Assembly (NCBI GenBank): GCA_049115495.1
Contig: JAGDZV010000004.1
Coordinates: forward strand, 434,001-498,000
Length of the DNA: 64,000 nt
Reading direction: 5' to 3'
From: JACPUW01 sp049115495
Lineage (GTDB): Bacteria; Bacteroidota; Bacteroidia; CAILMK01; JACPUW01
How positions within the stretch are numbered: the stretch's first letter is position 1; each line of letters starts with the position of its first letter. The translations under genes and the position numbers were made by a program. This document shows, one piece after another, positions 9,521 through 19,300 of the stretch. The notes under the pieces were generated by a model. The model did not search any database. It was not told where the DNA came from and saw nothing but the letters and a program-made list of their open reading frames with translations.

Positions 9521-10903
9521 TTAGTTACCAGTAAACTGTACTCTTTCTACAATTACTGTGTCTTCCATTTGAATTTCAACTAGGTAAACTCCATCTGCAC
9601 CTAGGTCCATTTCTGATGCACTAATTTCAATCTTATTAACACCATTATGAAGTTTCTTTTTGCAGTCTTTATATGCAGATCTGCCTAGTAAATCTCTTAT
9701 TTCAATGCAAGCATTTACATCTCTTGGAGCGTCTATTTCAATTATGATTTTATCAGAGAAAGGGTTTGGATATACTGTAGTTTTTCCTTTAATGTCGTCT
9801 ACAATCTTATCATTAATACCTGTGCGTTGTAGATTAGACCATGATACAAGCTCAGTTCTGTAAGATACAAGAGTGCCTCTCATTCTTGTTACTTGGTCTC
9901 TAGAAAACATTTGCGGACAATTTCTGTAATCCATTATGTTGGTTACATTGTCTATCTGCGGCTCATTAGGGCAGCTATTAAGGTTTCTGGCACAGCTTAA
10001 AAACTGTGTTGAAGCTTGGGGTATATCGCAAATTTTGTCTCCTTTAAACTTACAGTCTCCATCACTACAACCGGTAGGATCTCCATTTTCATCAAGAATC
10101 GACTTTTCGTCGCCCTGAAAAGGATGTCTTAAACCTAACCAATGGCCAACCTCGTGAGATAAGGCATGCTTATAAAAAGGGTCTCCAATATTTTGTCTAT
10201 AAACATCAATTAATCCAATAATACCAGATTGTGTACCTCTTGTGTTGCCAGAAGCTTCAAACTCAGGCAAAGTAGCATAAGCCAAAATAGTACCGCCACC
10301 TTGTACTTGGGTAAGATCTTTTACAATCCAAAAGTTAAGGTATTTCTTAGAGTCCCAGTATTTGCCGTTTTGATAGGTGTAATACTTCGCTTCATCGTCA
10401 CTTGATCTATTTGCGGCATAGGTTAAAGATGTAGGATAGTAATTTATTCCTGTTGTTGCTTCACCGTCTGGATCTACTTCAGCTAATAGAAACTGAATGT
10501 TGGCATTGCCTCTTCTAAACCCATTATAATAAGGTTGTATGAGAGTAGAGTCTGTATTTGTTCTGTTAAAATCATCATTTAACCTTTGAACAACAGCTTG
10601 TGCGGCTGCTTCGCCAAAAAACCTATCTGGGCCAGTCTCATTTTCTGGATGTAGGTAATGAAATACGATTGGAATATAGAAAGTTCTTCCATCATCAACC
10701 TTATTTGCGCTGTTGCCATAAGCAACAACTGCTTCGTCAAGTTCTCTTTCCGCTTTTTTAAATGCTTCAGGATCTTTATCGTAGGCTTCTTTGTAGATAT
10801 GGTCTGTTTTACACCACTCACCATGCTCATGTGCATGGGTTTGTGCAAAACTCAAAGAGCTAATGGTAAGTAGGGCAACAAGTAGGAGTAGAGGTTTACG
10901 CAT
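9521..10903 (-). CDS. M43 (pappalysin-type) metalloprotease with T9SS domain, copy 3
   Basis: The secreted protein has 460 residues. It has a signal peptide (ending SLSFA), then a His-rich start to the mature or propeptide part (QTHAHEHGEW). The M43 catalytic domain has the canonical HEVGHWLGLRH (first zinc His at 250) and IMDYRNCPQMF...RM. A T9SS sorting domain (TVYPNPFSDKIIIEID to the C-terminus) follows directly. It lacks the PKD and jelly-roll parts of copies 1 and 2. All consensus catalytic residues are present, so this is the most orthodox of the three. It has its own terminator and probably its own promoter. Confidence 0.92.
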   Translation of the reverse strand: MRKPLLLLVALLTISSLSFAQTHAHEHGEWCKTDHIYKEAYDKDPEAFKKAERELDEAVVAYGNSANKVDDGRTFYIPIVFHYLHPENETGPDRFFGEAAAQAVVQRLNDDFNRTNTDSTLIQPYYNGFRRGNANIQFLLAEVDPDGEATTGINYYPTSLTYAANRSSDDEAKYYTYQNGKYWDSKKYLNFWIVKDLTQVQGGGTILAYATLPEFEASGNTRGTQSGIIGLIDVYRQNIGDPFYKHALSHEVGHWLGLRHPFQGDEKSILDENGDPTGCSDGDCKFKGDKICDIPQASTQFLSCARNLNSCPNEPQIDNVTNIMDYRNCPQMFSRDQVTRMRGTLVSYRTELVSWSNLQRTGINDKIVDDIKGKTTVYPNPFSDKIIIEIDAPRDVNACIEIRDLLGRSAYKDCKKKLHNGVNKIEISASEMDLGADGVYLVEIQMEDTVIVERVQFTGN

Positions 10904-11019
10904 ATTTAGATTTCTTTACGTTCTACAAATTAAATTAACATTGTCAAATTAAGCTATTGTTATTCAGAATTAATTAACGTGATTTATAAGTGGTAGGTTC
11001 TAACACATACTTAGAATTT

Positions 11020-12441
11020 TCAATTTTCTTGCTCTGCCATTACTGTAGCTACGGTAGCATCGCCTGTTACATTTACCACAGTTCTACACATATCTAAGAT
11101 TCTGTCAATGGGGAAAATAATGGCTATCCAAAAAGGAGGTAAGCCTACCGATTGAAGTACCATAATCATCATAATAAGGCCAGCACTGGGTACTGCCGAT
11201 GCTCCTATTGATGCTAAAGTAGCGGTAAGCACAATGGTGAGTTGCTGAATAAGGTCCAAGTCAACTAGGTGTATTTGCGCTAGATAAATAACTGCAACAG
11301 AAATGTAAAGACTTGTTCCGTCCATATTTACGGTTGCTCCAATTGGTAAAACGAAGCTGCTAATTTTCTTAGGAACACCTAGATTCTCGTTTACACATTG
11401 CATTGTTACCGGTAATGTAGCCGCGCTTGAACTTGTGGTAAATGCAAGGGTTTGTGCGCGTCTTATTGCCTTTAAAAATTGAAAAGGCTTATGCTTTTTA
11501 GAAAATAGAGCAATTATAGAAGGGTAAACCACAATTACCAATGTGGCTAATCCTGCCACAACTACTAAACCATATGTGCCTAATGATGAAAGCATTTCGC
11601 CAAGTACACTCAGGTCGTCTTGTGCCATTTCTGTTAACATACCAGCCATAAGTGCAAAAACGAAAAACGGTGCACCAATCATCACAATGTCAACCATTTT
11701 TAGAAATACTTCATTTAAGCCATCAACAACCTTATTAATTGGATCAGCTTTTTCAGGAGCAATAAGTAGGAGCACAACTCCAAAAAACAAGGCAAAGAAT
11801 ATTATTTGAAGCATTAAACCATTGCTACTTAGCGCCAAGAAAATATTACTTGGTACCATATCTATTAAAATCTGCAATGGGCCTTCTTCTTTTCTATTTG
11901 TTGCAGTGGAAGCCTTTTGCTTAATATTCTCGTTGCTCTTAAGTTTTTCAAGATCAGCTTTGCTGGCATTAATTAAGAGCTCATATTCAGGGTTGTCAAG
12001 ATAATTCTTACCGTCTTTTATTTCAACACCGTCAGTTTCTTGTACCCACATTTCATAGGCTAATCTATTTTTTACTTTAAGAGACTCTACTAGGTTTTCA
12101 CCTGGTTTAATGGTATTAACTGCAAACAGCCCAACTGCGATGGCAATAACGGTTGATACAACATAGAAGCCAAGGGTTTTTAAACCCAAAGCCCCGAGCT
12201 TTTTAATATCCTTAAGGTCGGCAATTCCTTTAATTATAGAAAAGAGCACAAGAGGAATGGCAATAAGCTTTAAGAGATTGATGAAAATTGTACCAAATGG
12301 TTTGATCCAGTCAAGGGTGAATTCTTGTATGCCCAAAGACACACCAATAAATGCCCATGCTATACCTAATGCCAGTCCAATTAAAATCCGCCAATGAAGT
12401 GCCAAATCGATTTGTTTTTTAAGATGCCGAAAATATGACAA
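11020..12441 (-). CDS. Dicarboxylate/amino acid:cation symporter (DAACS family)
   Basis: This 473-residue inner-membrane protein belongs to the glutamate/aspartate transporter family, which uses the Na+ or H+ gradient to import dicarboxylates or acidic amino acids. Visible family marks are the serine-rich hairpin tip (FTTSSSAATLPVTMQC), the NMDGT motif (GATVNMDGTSLY), the second hairpin (PSAGLIMMIMVLQSVGLP) and the C-terminal DRILDMCRTVVNVTGDA. Between about residues 120 and 185 there is a long charged insertion rich in Lys, Glu and Asn, longer than in short bacterial members. Arg in CRTVVN at the substrate site favours acidic amino acids by family analogy. Confidence 0.93.
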   Translation of the reverse strand: MSYFRHLKKQIDLALHWRILIGLALGIAWAFIGVSLGIQEFTLDWIKPFGTIFINLLKLIAIPLVLFSIIKGIADLKDIKKLGALGLKTLGFYVVSTVIAIAVGLFAVNTIKPGENLVESLKVKNRLAYEMWVQETDGVEIKDGKNYLDNPEYELLINASKADLEKLKSNENIKQKASTATNRKEEGPLQILIDMVPSNIFLALSSNGLMLQIIFFALFFGVVLLLIAPEKADPINKVVDGLNEVFLKMVDIVMIGAPFFVFALMAGMLTEMAQDDLSVLGEMLSSLGTYGLVVVAGLATLVIVVYPSIIALFSKKHKPFQFLKAIRRAQTLAFTTSSSAATLPVTMQCVNENLGVPKKISSFVLPIGATVNMDGTSLYISVAVIYLAQIHLVDLDLIQQLTIVLTATLASIGASAVPSAGLIMMIMVLQSVGLPPFWIAIIFPIDRILDMCRTVVNVTGDATVATVMAEQEN

Positions 12442-12514
12442 CTTAGGTGCTTGGACAAAACTGATACCTATAGGCTTTGAAAATCAATGCATAAAATATT
12501 GCACCTTTGTAAAT

Positions 12515-13792
12515 ATGGAATCGGAATTGGGCATAGTGCTCGTGTCTTTATTATTCTCTGCATTTTTTAGCGGAAGCGAAATTGCTTTTGTTTCTACCAA
12601 CAGATTGCGGATTGAAATTAAAGGTAATAAAGAAGGGTTTATTTCAGGTTTGCTTTCAACTTATGTCAAGCGTCCATCGCATTTTATAACCACCATGCTT
12701 ATTGGTAACAACATTGCCATGGTGATTTACGGTATATTCTTTTCATCATTTATAATGGGCATTTGGGAATCGAATAATTTATACGGTGCCGATAATCCTC
12801 TCATCATCTTTTTGTTGCAAACCGTTTTAGCATCAATTGTAGTTTTAATCATTGCAGAGTTTATTCCAAAAGCGCTTTGTTCATTAAGCCCATTTAAAGT
12901 GCTTACAGCTTTTGCCTTGCCTTTAGCCATTTTTTTCTTTCCATTTAAATACTTGGTAGAGATTACGGTTTGGCTGGCTAAATTGATTCTAAAATATTTA
13001 TTTAGGGTTCAAATTGAAGAAGATGAAGAAAGCTATGACAGAATAGACCTTTTTCATATGGTAGATGAAAGCTCAACTGAAGATGATGAACTTGAAGGTG
13101 ATGTAAATACACAAATTTTCAAGAACGCTTTAGAGTTTGCCAATACAAAAATTAGAGATTGTATGGTGCCACGGCCTGAAATTGACGCCGTAGATATAAG
13201 TGCGGATATTGAAGCGCTAAAAACTTTGTTTTTTGAAACAGGTAGAAGTAAGCTGGTAGTTTACAGAGAAAATATTGACAATATTCTGGGCTATGTTCAT
13301 TCAATTGATTTGTTTAATGACCCTGAGTCTATTCAGAATATGATAATTCCAATGCCATTTGCAAGCGAATCAACACCTGCAAGTGAGCTTTTAAGAGAGC
13401 TTATTGATAAGCAAAGAAGTGTTTCGCAGGTTGTAGATGAATTTGGCGGAACTGCTGGAATTGTGACAATTGAAGATTTGATTGAAGAGATTTTTGGCGA
13501 AATTGATGATGAATATGATGTTGACGATTTTACTGAAAAACAAATCAGCGAAAACGAATTCATTTTTTCTGCCAGACTTGAAATAGAGCATATTAATGAT
13601 AAGTATGAATTAGGAATTCCTGAGGGTGATTATGACACCTTGGGAGGGTTTCTTATTCATAATTACCAGAGTATTCCTGAAGAAGGTGAAGAAATATCGG
13701 TTGACAGGTTTACATTCAAAATTTTGGGAATGGACGGTGCTAGAATTAACGACTTAAGATTACTTGTAAATAGTGATGAAGAATACGGGTAG
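12515..13792 (+). CDS. CNNM/CorC-HlyC family membrane protein
   Basis: The protein has 425 residues. It has an N-terminal DUF21 membrane domain (hydrophobic segments about 5-25, 55-80, 95-125, 130-150), two CBS domains (about 200-325) and a C-terminal CorC/HlyC domain (about 340-420). Family members are linked to Mg2+ or Co2+ export or homeostasis. The gliding protein GldE is a relative in this phylum, but this one cannot be assigned to it from sequence alone. A weak -7-like box (CACCTTTG, 12502-12509) ends five bases before the ATG. The 3' end overlaps the next gene by 17 bases. Confidence 0.86.
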   Translation: MESELGIVLVSLLFSAFFSGSEIAFVSTNRLRIEIKGNKEGFISGLLSTYVKRPSHFITTMLIGNNIAMVIYGIFFSSFIMGIWESNNLYGADNPLIIFLLQTVLASIVVLIIAEFIPKALCSLSPFKVLTAFALPLAIFFFPFKYLVEITVWLAKLILKYLFRVQIEEDEESYDRIDLFHMVDESSTEDDELEGDVNTQIFKNALEFANTKIRDCMVPRPEIDAVDISADIEALKTLFFETGRSKLVVYRENIDNILGYVHSIDLFNDPESIQNMIIPMPFASESTPASELLRELIDKQRSVSQVVDEFGGTAGIVTIEDLIEEIFGEIDDEYDVDDFTEKQISENEFIFSARLEIEHINDKYELGIPEGDYDTLGGFLIHNYQSIPEEGEEISVDRFTFKILGMDGARINDLRLLVNSDEEYG

Positions 13793-14483
13793 GCTCTACT
13801 TATTACCTAATTTAATTGCTGAAGGAACCGCTTCATCAGCCTTGCCCGATTACAATAGGCTACTGATCGCGGAGCTTGGCCATTTTATTTGTGAGCATGC
13901 CAAGCAGCTACGTGTTTTGTTAAAAGCTTCAGGCTTAAAATCACCTTATGATCATATTGAGTTTTTTGAGCTTAACAAACACACCAACCAACATGAAATT
14001 AGTAGTTTTTTAAAACCACTGTTTGAAGGAAAAGACATGGGCTTAGTTAGTGATGCTGGTTGCCCAGGGGTGGCCGATCCTGGTGCTCAAGTTGTAGAGA
14101 TAGCCCACCAAAAAAATATAGAAGTAATTCCTTTAGTTGGCCCATCAAGTTTATTAATGGCCTTAATGGCGTCTGGGTTTAATGGTCAGCAATTTACGTT
14201 TAACGGGTATTTACCACAAAAGGAAAAAGAACTTAAGAATAAACTATTGGAGTTGGAGCGCAAAGCGCTTGCTGGCAGTACAGAGTTATTTATAGAAGCT
14301 CCTTATAGAAACCAAAAAATGCTTGATTTCATATTGAAAAGTCTTGGAGCCAATACCAAGCTTTGTATAGCATTTAATATTATGGGGCAAAACGCTTTTA
14401 TCAAAACAAAGCCCGTTTTTCTGTGGAGAAAAGAAAAATTAAAGCTTTCTAAAGAACCAGCCGTTTTTATTATTGGTCGTTAG
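13776..14483 (+). CDS. RsmI-like SAM-dependent tetrapyrrole-methylase-fold methyltransferase
   Basis: The protein has 235 residues and the tetrapyrrole methylase fold: an N-terminal GRLYLLPNLIAEG segment, the glycine-rich loop DAGCPGVADPGAQVVE, and VGPSSLLMALMASGFNGQQF. RsmI methylates the 2'-O of C1402 in 16S rRNA. This shorter, divergent version is the second RsmI-like type found in Bacteroidota, so the exact target is uncertain. The ATG at 13776 sits inside the end of the CNNM gene (17-base overlap) and a GTG lies one codon upstream; overlap implies translational coupling. The 3' end overlaps the convergent thioesterase gene by 14 bases. Confidence 0.82.
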   Translation: MKNTGRLYLLPNLIAEGTASSALPDYNRLLIAELGHFICEHAKQLRVLLKASGLKSPYDHIEFFELNKHTNQHEISSFLKPLFEGKDMGLVSDAGCPGVADPGAQVVEIAHQKNIEVIPLVGPSSLLMALMASGFNGQQFTFNGYLPQKEKELKNKLLELERKALAGSTELFIEAPYRNQKMLDFILKSLGANTKLCIAFNIMGQNAFIKTKPVFLWRKEKLKLSKEPAVFIIGR

Positions 14484-14901
14484 TTAAACTTAAAAGTTCT
14501 TGGGTTACTGGGCGCACTTTTCTAACGTCGTAGTTAAAGCAAACCATCCTTGTTTTTGCAATAGCTAATAATTTACCTGTGGTAAGGTTTGTTAACTCAT
14601 AAACGAAATCAAATGAAGAATTACTGATATCGTCTATAGCTATTTTAACCAAAATCTTATCATGCAAAAAGCCTTCAGATTTAAACACTATTGCCGCATC
14701 GCCTTGAATTAAGCTGGTGTTTGCACCTACATTTAATTCACTCAATCCTTTTTGGGTTAAAAAGTCGATTCTAGCTTCTTGCAAATAGCTTTGTATTTTG
14801 TCATTTGCAAGATGATTGCCGTAGTTTAAGTCAGTAACCCTAACTTGAATTTGGAAACTATGGTGGAATTTTTCAGGGGTTGAAATGCTAATTTTAGGCA
14901 T
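14470..14901 (-). CDS. Hot-dog fold acyl-CoA thioesterase (YbgC-like)
   Basis: The 143-residue cytoplasmic protein matches the 4-hydroxybenzoyl-CoA thioesterase type of hot-dog fold. It has VRVTDLNYGNHLANDKIQSY, where the D-x-N-x-x-H segment replaces the usual D-x-x-x-H active-site pattern, followed by LQEARIDFL and a beta-rich second half. It should hydrolyse a small acyl-CoA or acyl-ACP thioester; the substrate is unknown. It lies five bases before, and downstream of, the unknown secreted gene at 14907, so the two stop-start junctions are tight. Confidence 0.8.
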   Translation of the reverse strand: MPKISISTPEKFHHSFQIQVRVTDLNYGNHLANDKIQSYLQEARIDFLTQKGLSELNVGANTSLIQGDAAIVFKSEGFLHDKILVKIAIDDISNSSFDFVYELTNLTTGKLLAIAKTRMVCFNYDVRKVRPVTQELLSLTNDQ

Positions 14902-14906
14902 AGGGA

Positions 14907-16352
14907 TTATAAAGTCGCGAAAATGAATTTTTTATCTCTATTGCTATAAAAGCAATAATACACTTGATTATTTATCTTAGCCACCGTTGGGTAAAGTATA
15001 ATTTGCCCCTTTAAGGCGTATTTATAGTAGGCTTCGCTCGCCGATGCAAAGGCCATTTTACTTTTACCCAAATAGGGGCTCTTATCTCCTTTATTACTAG
15101 TGGTGCAAAAAAAAGTACTGCTCATGCCCTGCATGTGTTGCAGAAAAGCGTAATGACTTGTAGCGCTTGATTGTAAGGCATAAAATGAAAATGCCGCATT
15201 ATTCTTTCTCCTAGATAAAGTTGGACTTATTGCGTTTTCAGCATTTATCCAATCCTTCTCATTTTTCATTGGCTCATACTCTGACAAACTATAGTGTTCA
15301 AAAGGACCTTTTGTAATTACATTAATGCCTAAAAACCTTAATGGTCTTGTGGTATGAATATTAAGGGCTTCTGTGGTTTCAATTGAAAATGATCCTTTTT
15401 GGCCCCTATTTAAGTTGCTAACAGGTGATCCAGTGCCATTGCTATATCCATAGGGGAAAAACTGATTGTATACAGTCTTTTCGAATTTTAAATCAGCTTT
15501 CTGAACTACTGCGCCGCTGGCAAAAAGTGCACCCTGATATAAGTAATTACCTTTTAAAATTGAGCCATAAATACCTCCAGTAGGAATGCCTACAGTTTCT
15601 AAATTAAAATCGGCCTTGTAAAACGAGCTTGATTTTAGCTTTCTATCATATTGTGCCACTAGGGTGCTAAAGCCGTAATCAATTGATATGGAAATCTTTT
15701 TGTGGTTAAAGTAATGTTTTACCGATCCAAGATGCATTAGGTTTTCACTTGCAGCATAAGATTTATGAACTAGGGTTTTTGATAGTTGAGGAAACTGTTC
15801 TACACTCTTTTCCCAATAGCCACTATACTGCGTGTCAAAGTTAAAATTGAAAGACTCAACCTTCTCACCTTGTATGGCGATAGTTCCTTTCGGGAGTTGA
15901 TCTTTAGACTTAATGTAAAAAATGGAAGTATCACCAATTGAATAATTGCCCAGAAGTTTGTCTGATCTCGTTAACTCAATTCCCGTTTCAATCCGGTTTA
16001 AATTTCCGCTGATTGTATTTACTCTAAGAAGCCAAATGTTTGCAGAGTCAGCTCTGCTATAGTATATCAATAGGTCTTTTCTATTACCTGCTATTTCAAT
16101 GATCCTTGGCTTGTAACCTATATCTTTTAGGTTAATACTTCCACTTTTTTCAAGGCTAAAATTGTAGTCTATCCTGTAATAGTGTAAGCTTATATCATCA
16201 AAAAATATGGTGTGAAACCCGTTGCCATAGTCAATAATATGGTTAGCAGCTTTCTTATTGCCTTTAATTGCAAGGGTGCCAACAATATTCTGGGCTATTG
16301 AGGTGCTAGCGCTAAAGATTAGTAAAAGAAATTGGAGTCTTTTCAAAAGCAT
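14907..16352 (-). CDS. Unknown secreted protein, beta-rich
   Basis: I do not recognise this 481-residue protein. It has a clear signal peptide (MLLKRLQFLLLIFSASTSIA, cleaved before QN) and no lipobox or membrane segment afterwards. The mature part is rich in alternating hydrophobic and polar strands with repeated aromatic and glycine turns, consistent with a beta-propeller or similar repeat fold, but no repeat is clean enough to count. There is no T9SS tail. A -7-like box lies seven bases before the ATG. It is transcribed after nothing obvious and is followed by the thioesterase gene. Confidence 0.6.
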   Translation of the reverse strand: MLLKRLQFLLLIFSASTSIAQNIVGTLAIKGNKKAANHIIDYGNGFHTIFFDDISLHYYRIDYNFSLEKSGSINLKDIGYKPRIIEIAGNRKDLLIYYSRADSANIWLLRVNTISGNLNRIETGIELTRSDKLLGNYSIGDTSIFYIKSKDQLPKGTIAIQGEKVESFNFNFDTQYSGYWEKSVEQFPQLSKTLVHKSYAASENLMHLGSVKHYFNHKKISISIDYGFSTLVAQYDRKLKSSSFYKADFNLETVGIPTGGIYGSILKGNYLYQGALFASGAVVQKADLKFEKTVYNQFFPYGYSNGTGSPVSNLNRGQKGSFSIETTEALNIHTTRPLRFLGINVITKGPFEHYSLSEYEPMKNEKDWINAENAISPTLSRRKNNAAFSFYALQSSATSHYAFLQHMQGMSSTFFCTTSNKGDKSPYLGKSKMAFASASEAYYKYALKGQIILYPTVAKINNQVYYCFYSNRDKKFIFATL

Positions 16353-16359
16353 GCTTATG

Positions 16360-16367
16360 CAAACCTA
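16360..16367 (-). promoter_or_regulatory. -7 box (TAGGTTTG) before the unknown secreted gene
   Basis: On the minus strand the sequence reads TAGGTTTG, a full match to the bacteroidotal -7 consensus TAnnTTTG. It ends seven bases before the ATG at 16352. No clear -33 TTG at 19-base spacing is visible, so confidence is limited. Confidence 0.35.
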
Positions 16368-16388
16368 ATTAACTCAATTTGGCTGAGT

Positions 16389-19300
16389 TTATTCTTTAAT
16401 AAAAGTAGATGTGTAAATTGAATGTTCTGCTTCCAGCCTAATCAGATAGGTGCCTGACTCTAATGACTCGATTGGAACAATTGAACCATTAGAATTTTTA
16501 CCATTTAAAACAACTTGCCCCAATGAGTTGAATATCGAAAATCTATTGTAATCTTCAATACCATTAAGTGTTATTTGATGACTGGCTGGGTTAGGATACA
16601 AACCAATATTTTGAATTTTTGGTGCAGGCGGTAATGATGTTCTCACACCTAAGGTAAACCACTTAGGGTTCCTTCTTTCTGGTATAAGTTTATAAGGCTC
16701 AACACCACTTTTTACAGATACTTTATCGCCTTTTAGCTGAATCAAATACAAGGCGGGTTCGCCATTTTCATCAAGATCTGTAACCACCAAGCCAGAATCA
16801 GTATTGGTATATGATGCATGGGCCAATGTTTTCGTTTTCAATACATCGGTTCTATTGGCGCCATTTTCAGTTATTGACCAAGCAACTACTGTGTTTTGAT
16901 CGCGTTTTTTATCAAAAACATCATGTACAAAAAGATTGGTAGTATTTTTTGCAAAAGATGGATATCTAAAATCTAAACCCGAGCTTAGTTGGTCATAGTA
17001 AACATAAATTTCGCCCTTGCTAAAGTTATTGCTGGCCGTATCCCAAACATTCATTTCGCCAATATTCCAAACCAAATGTGTCTGACCTAAATCGTCAATA
17101 AACTTGCTTTTGTAATCAAAAATTATTTTAGTACCATGGTAGTCCCATTCCATTGAGCCCACTTCAAGCGGAATTAAATCGTAAAATTTCTCTTTATGAT
17201 TAACAGTAGCTTTAATGTTCAAATTAAACTGGCGTATCTCGCCATTACTCATGTTGTAAATATGAATTGATGTATCAAGCATTGAATTGGCCAAAGCCAA
17301 GCGCTTGTTGCCCTTGCTTACCGATACTTCTTTAAATCCAGGTGATATTGAATCAGACATTTTGTGAATGCCCAGCTTTTGACCATAGTTTATCCGTACC
17401 ACTTCAAAGTTTTGGTCAATGGTATAAATATACTTTCCGTTATCAGTTACGCTAGCATTCGAACGGAAATCAAAATCATCTGAAAATCGCTCATCTTCGC
17501 TATTCTCGGCCATTTTGTAAAGGCTCATCACATCGTCAAACCCATTTGCACTTACCTTGCTTATTACGTAGTTCTCTCCAATAATCGAAGGCAAGTCATC
17601 TGGGTTAATCTCTTTATTTTCAGTAATTAAGCCCACTTCGTTAAAGGCCTGTTTTATTATGTTGTAGTAATCGCTACCAACGCCATATCTAATATCAACG
17701 GCTAAGAACATGGCATTCTTAAAGTCGTTAAAGTTGGAACCAGCCGTTAAATAGTTGGTCAAAACTTCAAAGAAAAGTTCAGACACAACAGACATCTCCA
17801 TACCATCATTATTACTGCCTTTGGTCATTAAGTAGAATGCATGACTTATTATGGTAGAATTATAATGTGCTGCTTTCTCGCTATTAACAAGCTCATCGTA
17901 ATGATTAGCAGTATATCCATTACTTTCATTAGTACCCCAATTTCCAGAACTACTAAAGCCATTATGTGGGGCTTCAGGGTTTCTAATTAATCCGCTAAGC
18001 CTATACTTTTTGTTGATGTTAGAATTTTCGCCAATGGTAAAATTGCCGTCTACGATAATTGCCATTATATCACAAATGGCTTCAATAAGTGCCGCGTTTT
18101 CTATCGTATTTCTACTAGATTTCTCAATATTAGTTGCGTTCTGAATTAAACCATGAGTGAGCTCATGAGCAACAACATCTAAACCTTTTGATAGGGGAGA
18201 GTTGTATTGATTTGATCCTTTACCCAAAAATACGACTCCGCCACCTCTATAACTTGCATTATCCCAGCCTACGAAAGGATTGAGCGGATCGTACATATTT
18301 ACATAAATAGTAATGTTTGTGCCTTTATTATCGAAAGAATTAAAATTAAACGGCGCTTGAGCAAGCCTGTTGTAATAGGTTGATGCATTATTTTGAGCAG
18401 AAACAGCGGCTTTCTCTTTTATGTTTTTACCAAATGAATTTTCAAGTGCACTTGGGATTTTTGCATTTTCAATTTCATCTCTAGTAAGGCCATTAGCGTC
18501 AAAAGTTCTAATTACTCCAATTCCGCCTTCGGGAATTACGCTATTTTCTGCATCAAACATAGGTTTGCTAGCATCTACCAGGTAATAAGAGTCCCCTGAT
18601 TTATAAGTGCCTATTTCAACTTCTTTATTATCAAGGTCAACACTGTTTTTGGATCTTTTAGGTCCGTCTATGTTGCAGCTCAGTTCTTTTTTTGAAAGAA
18701 CTTGGCCACTTATAGCCGATACAAATACTTGCCATGTTTCATGTAAACTCGGACAAAATTCTACCTTCCAACAAAGCTCCAATTTGTTTTTGTGAGTCAC
18801 GTAAAATAAATCTGCACTTGGTCCTTTGTAGGCCATTAGCCTTTTTTGAAAACTATTTAGAGCGTAAACCTTAGTAACTTTTGTTAACTCCTTTTTGGTG
18901 ATTTCAATGGCCAAGCTTTCGTTTATAGTCGCTGTTTTTGCTTGAGAAGTAAGGTTGGTGGCTAAGCCATTAATGGCCCTTAACTTGCCTTCTTGGTCAA
19001 AGTGCACTTTTAATTCTTTACCAAAAACTTTTATTCCATTTACTTCTTGACAAAAAGAAACATGCTTTGAACCATGACTTGTTTTTGTAAGAGATGTTAT
19101 TTGAAATGTTCCATTATCTGGGGCAATATCTAATTCAGTCTTAAGTCTATTAAGGTAAATTGATGCTAAAATAGATGGGTCGTCTTGCTCGCCAATAATC
19201 GCACTTGTTTGACTTGTAAGAAATATGGCCTTACTGCCTGGCGTGTTTTCTGTTTTGACCAGGTCGTAAAAATTTAATTGGTTACTTATTGGGTCAACAG

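Noticed and set aside
10579..10848. 89-residue minus-strand frame
   Set aside because: Same strand as M43 copy 3 in another frame, without a start context or motif.
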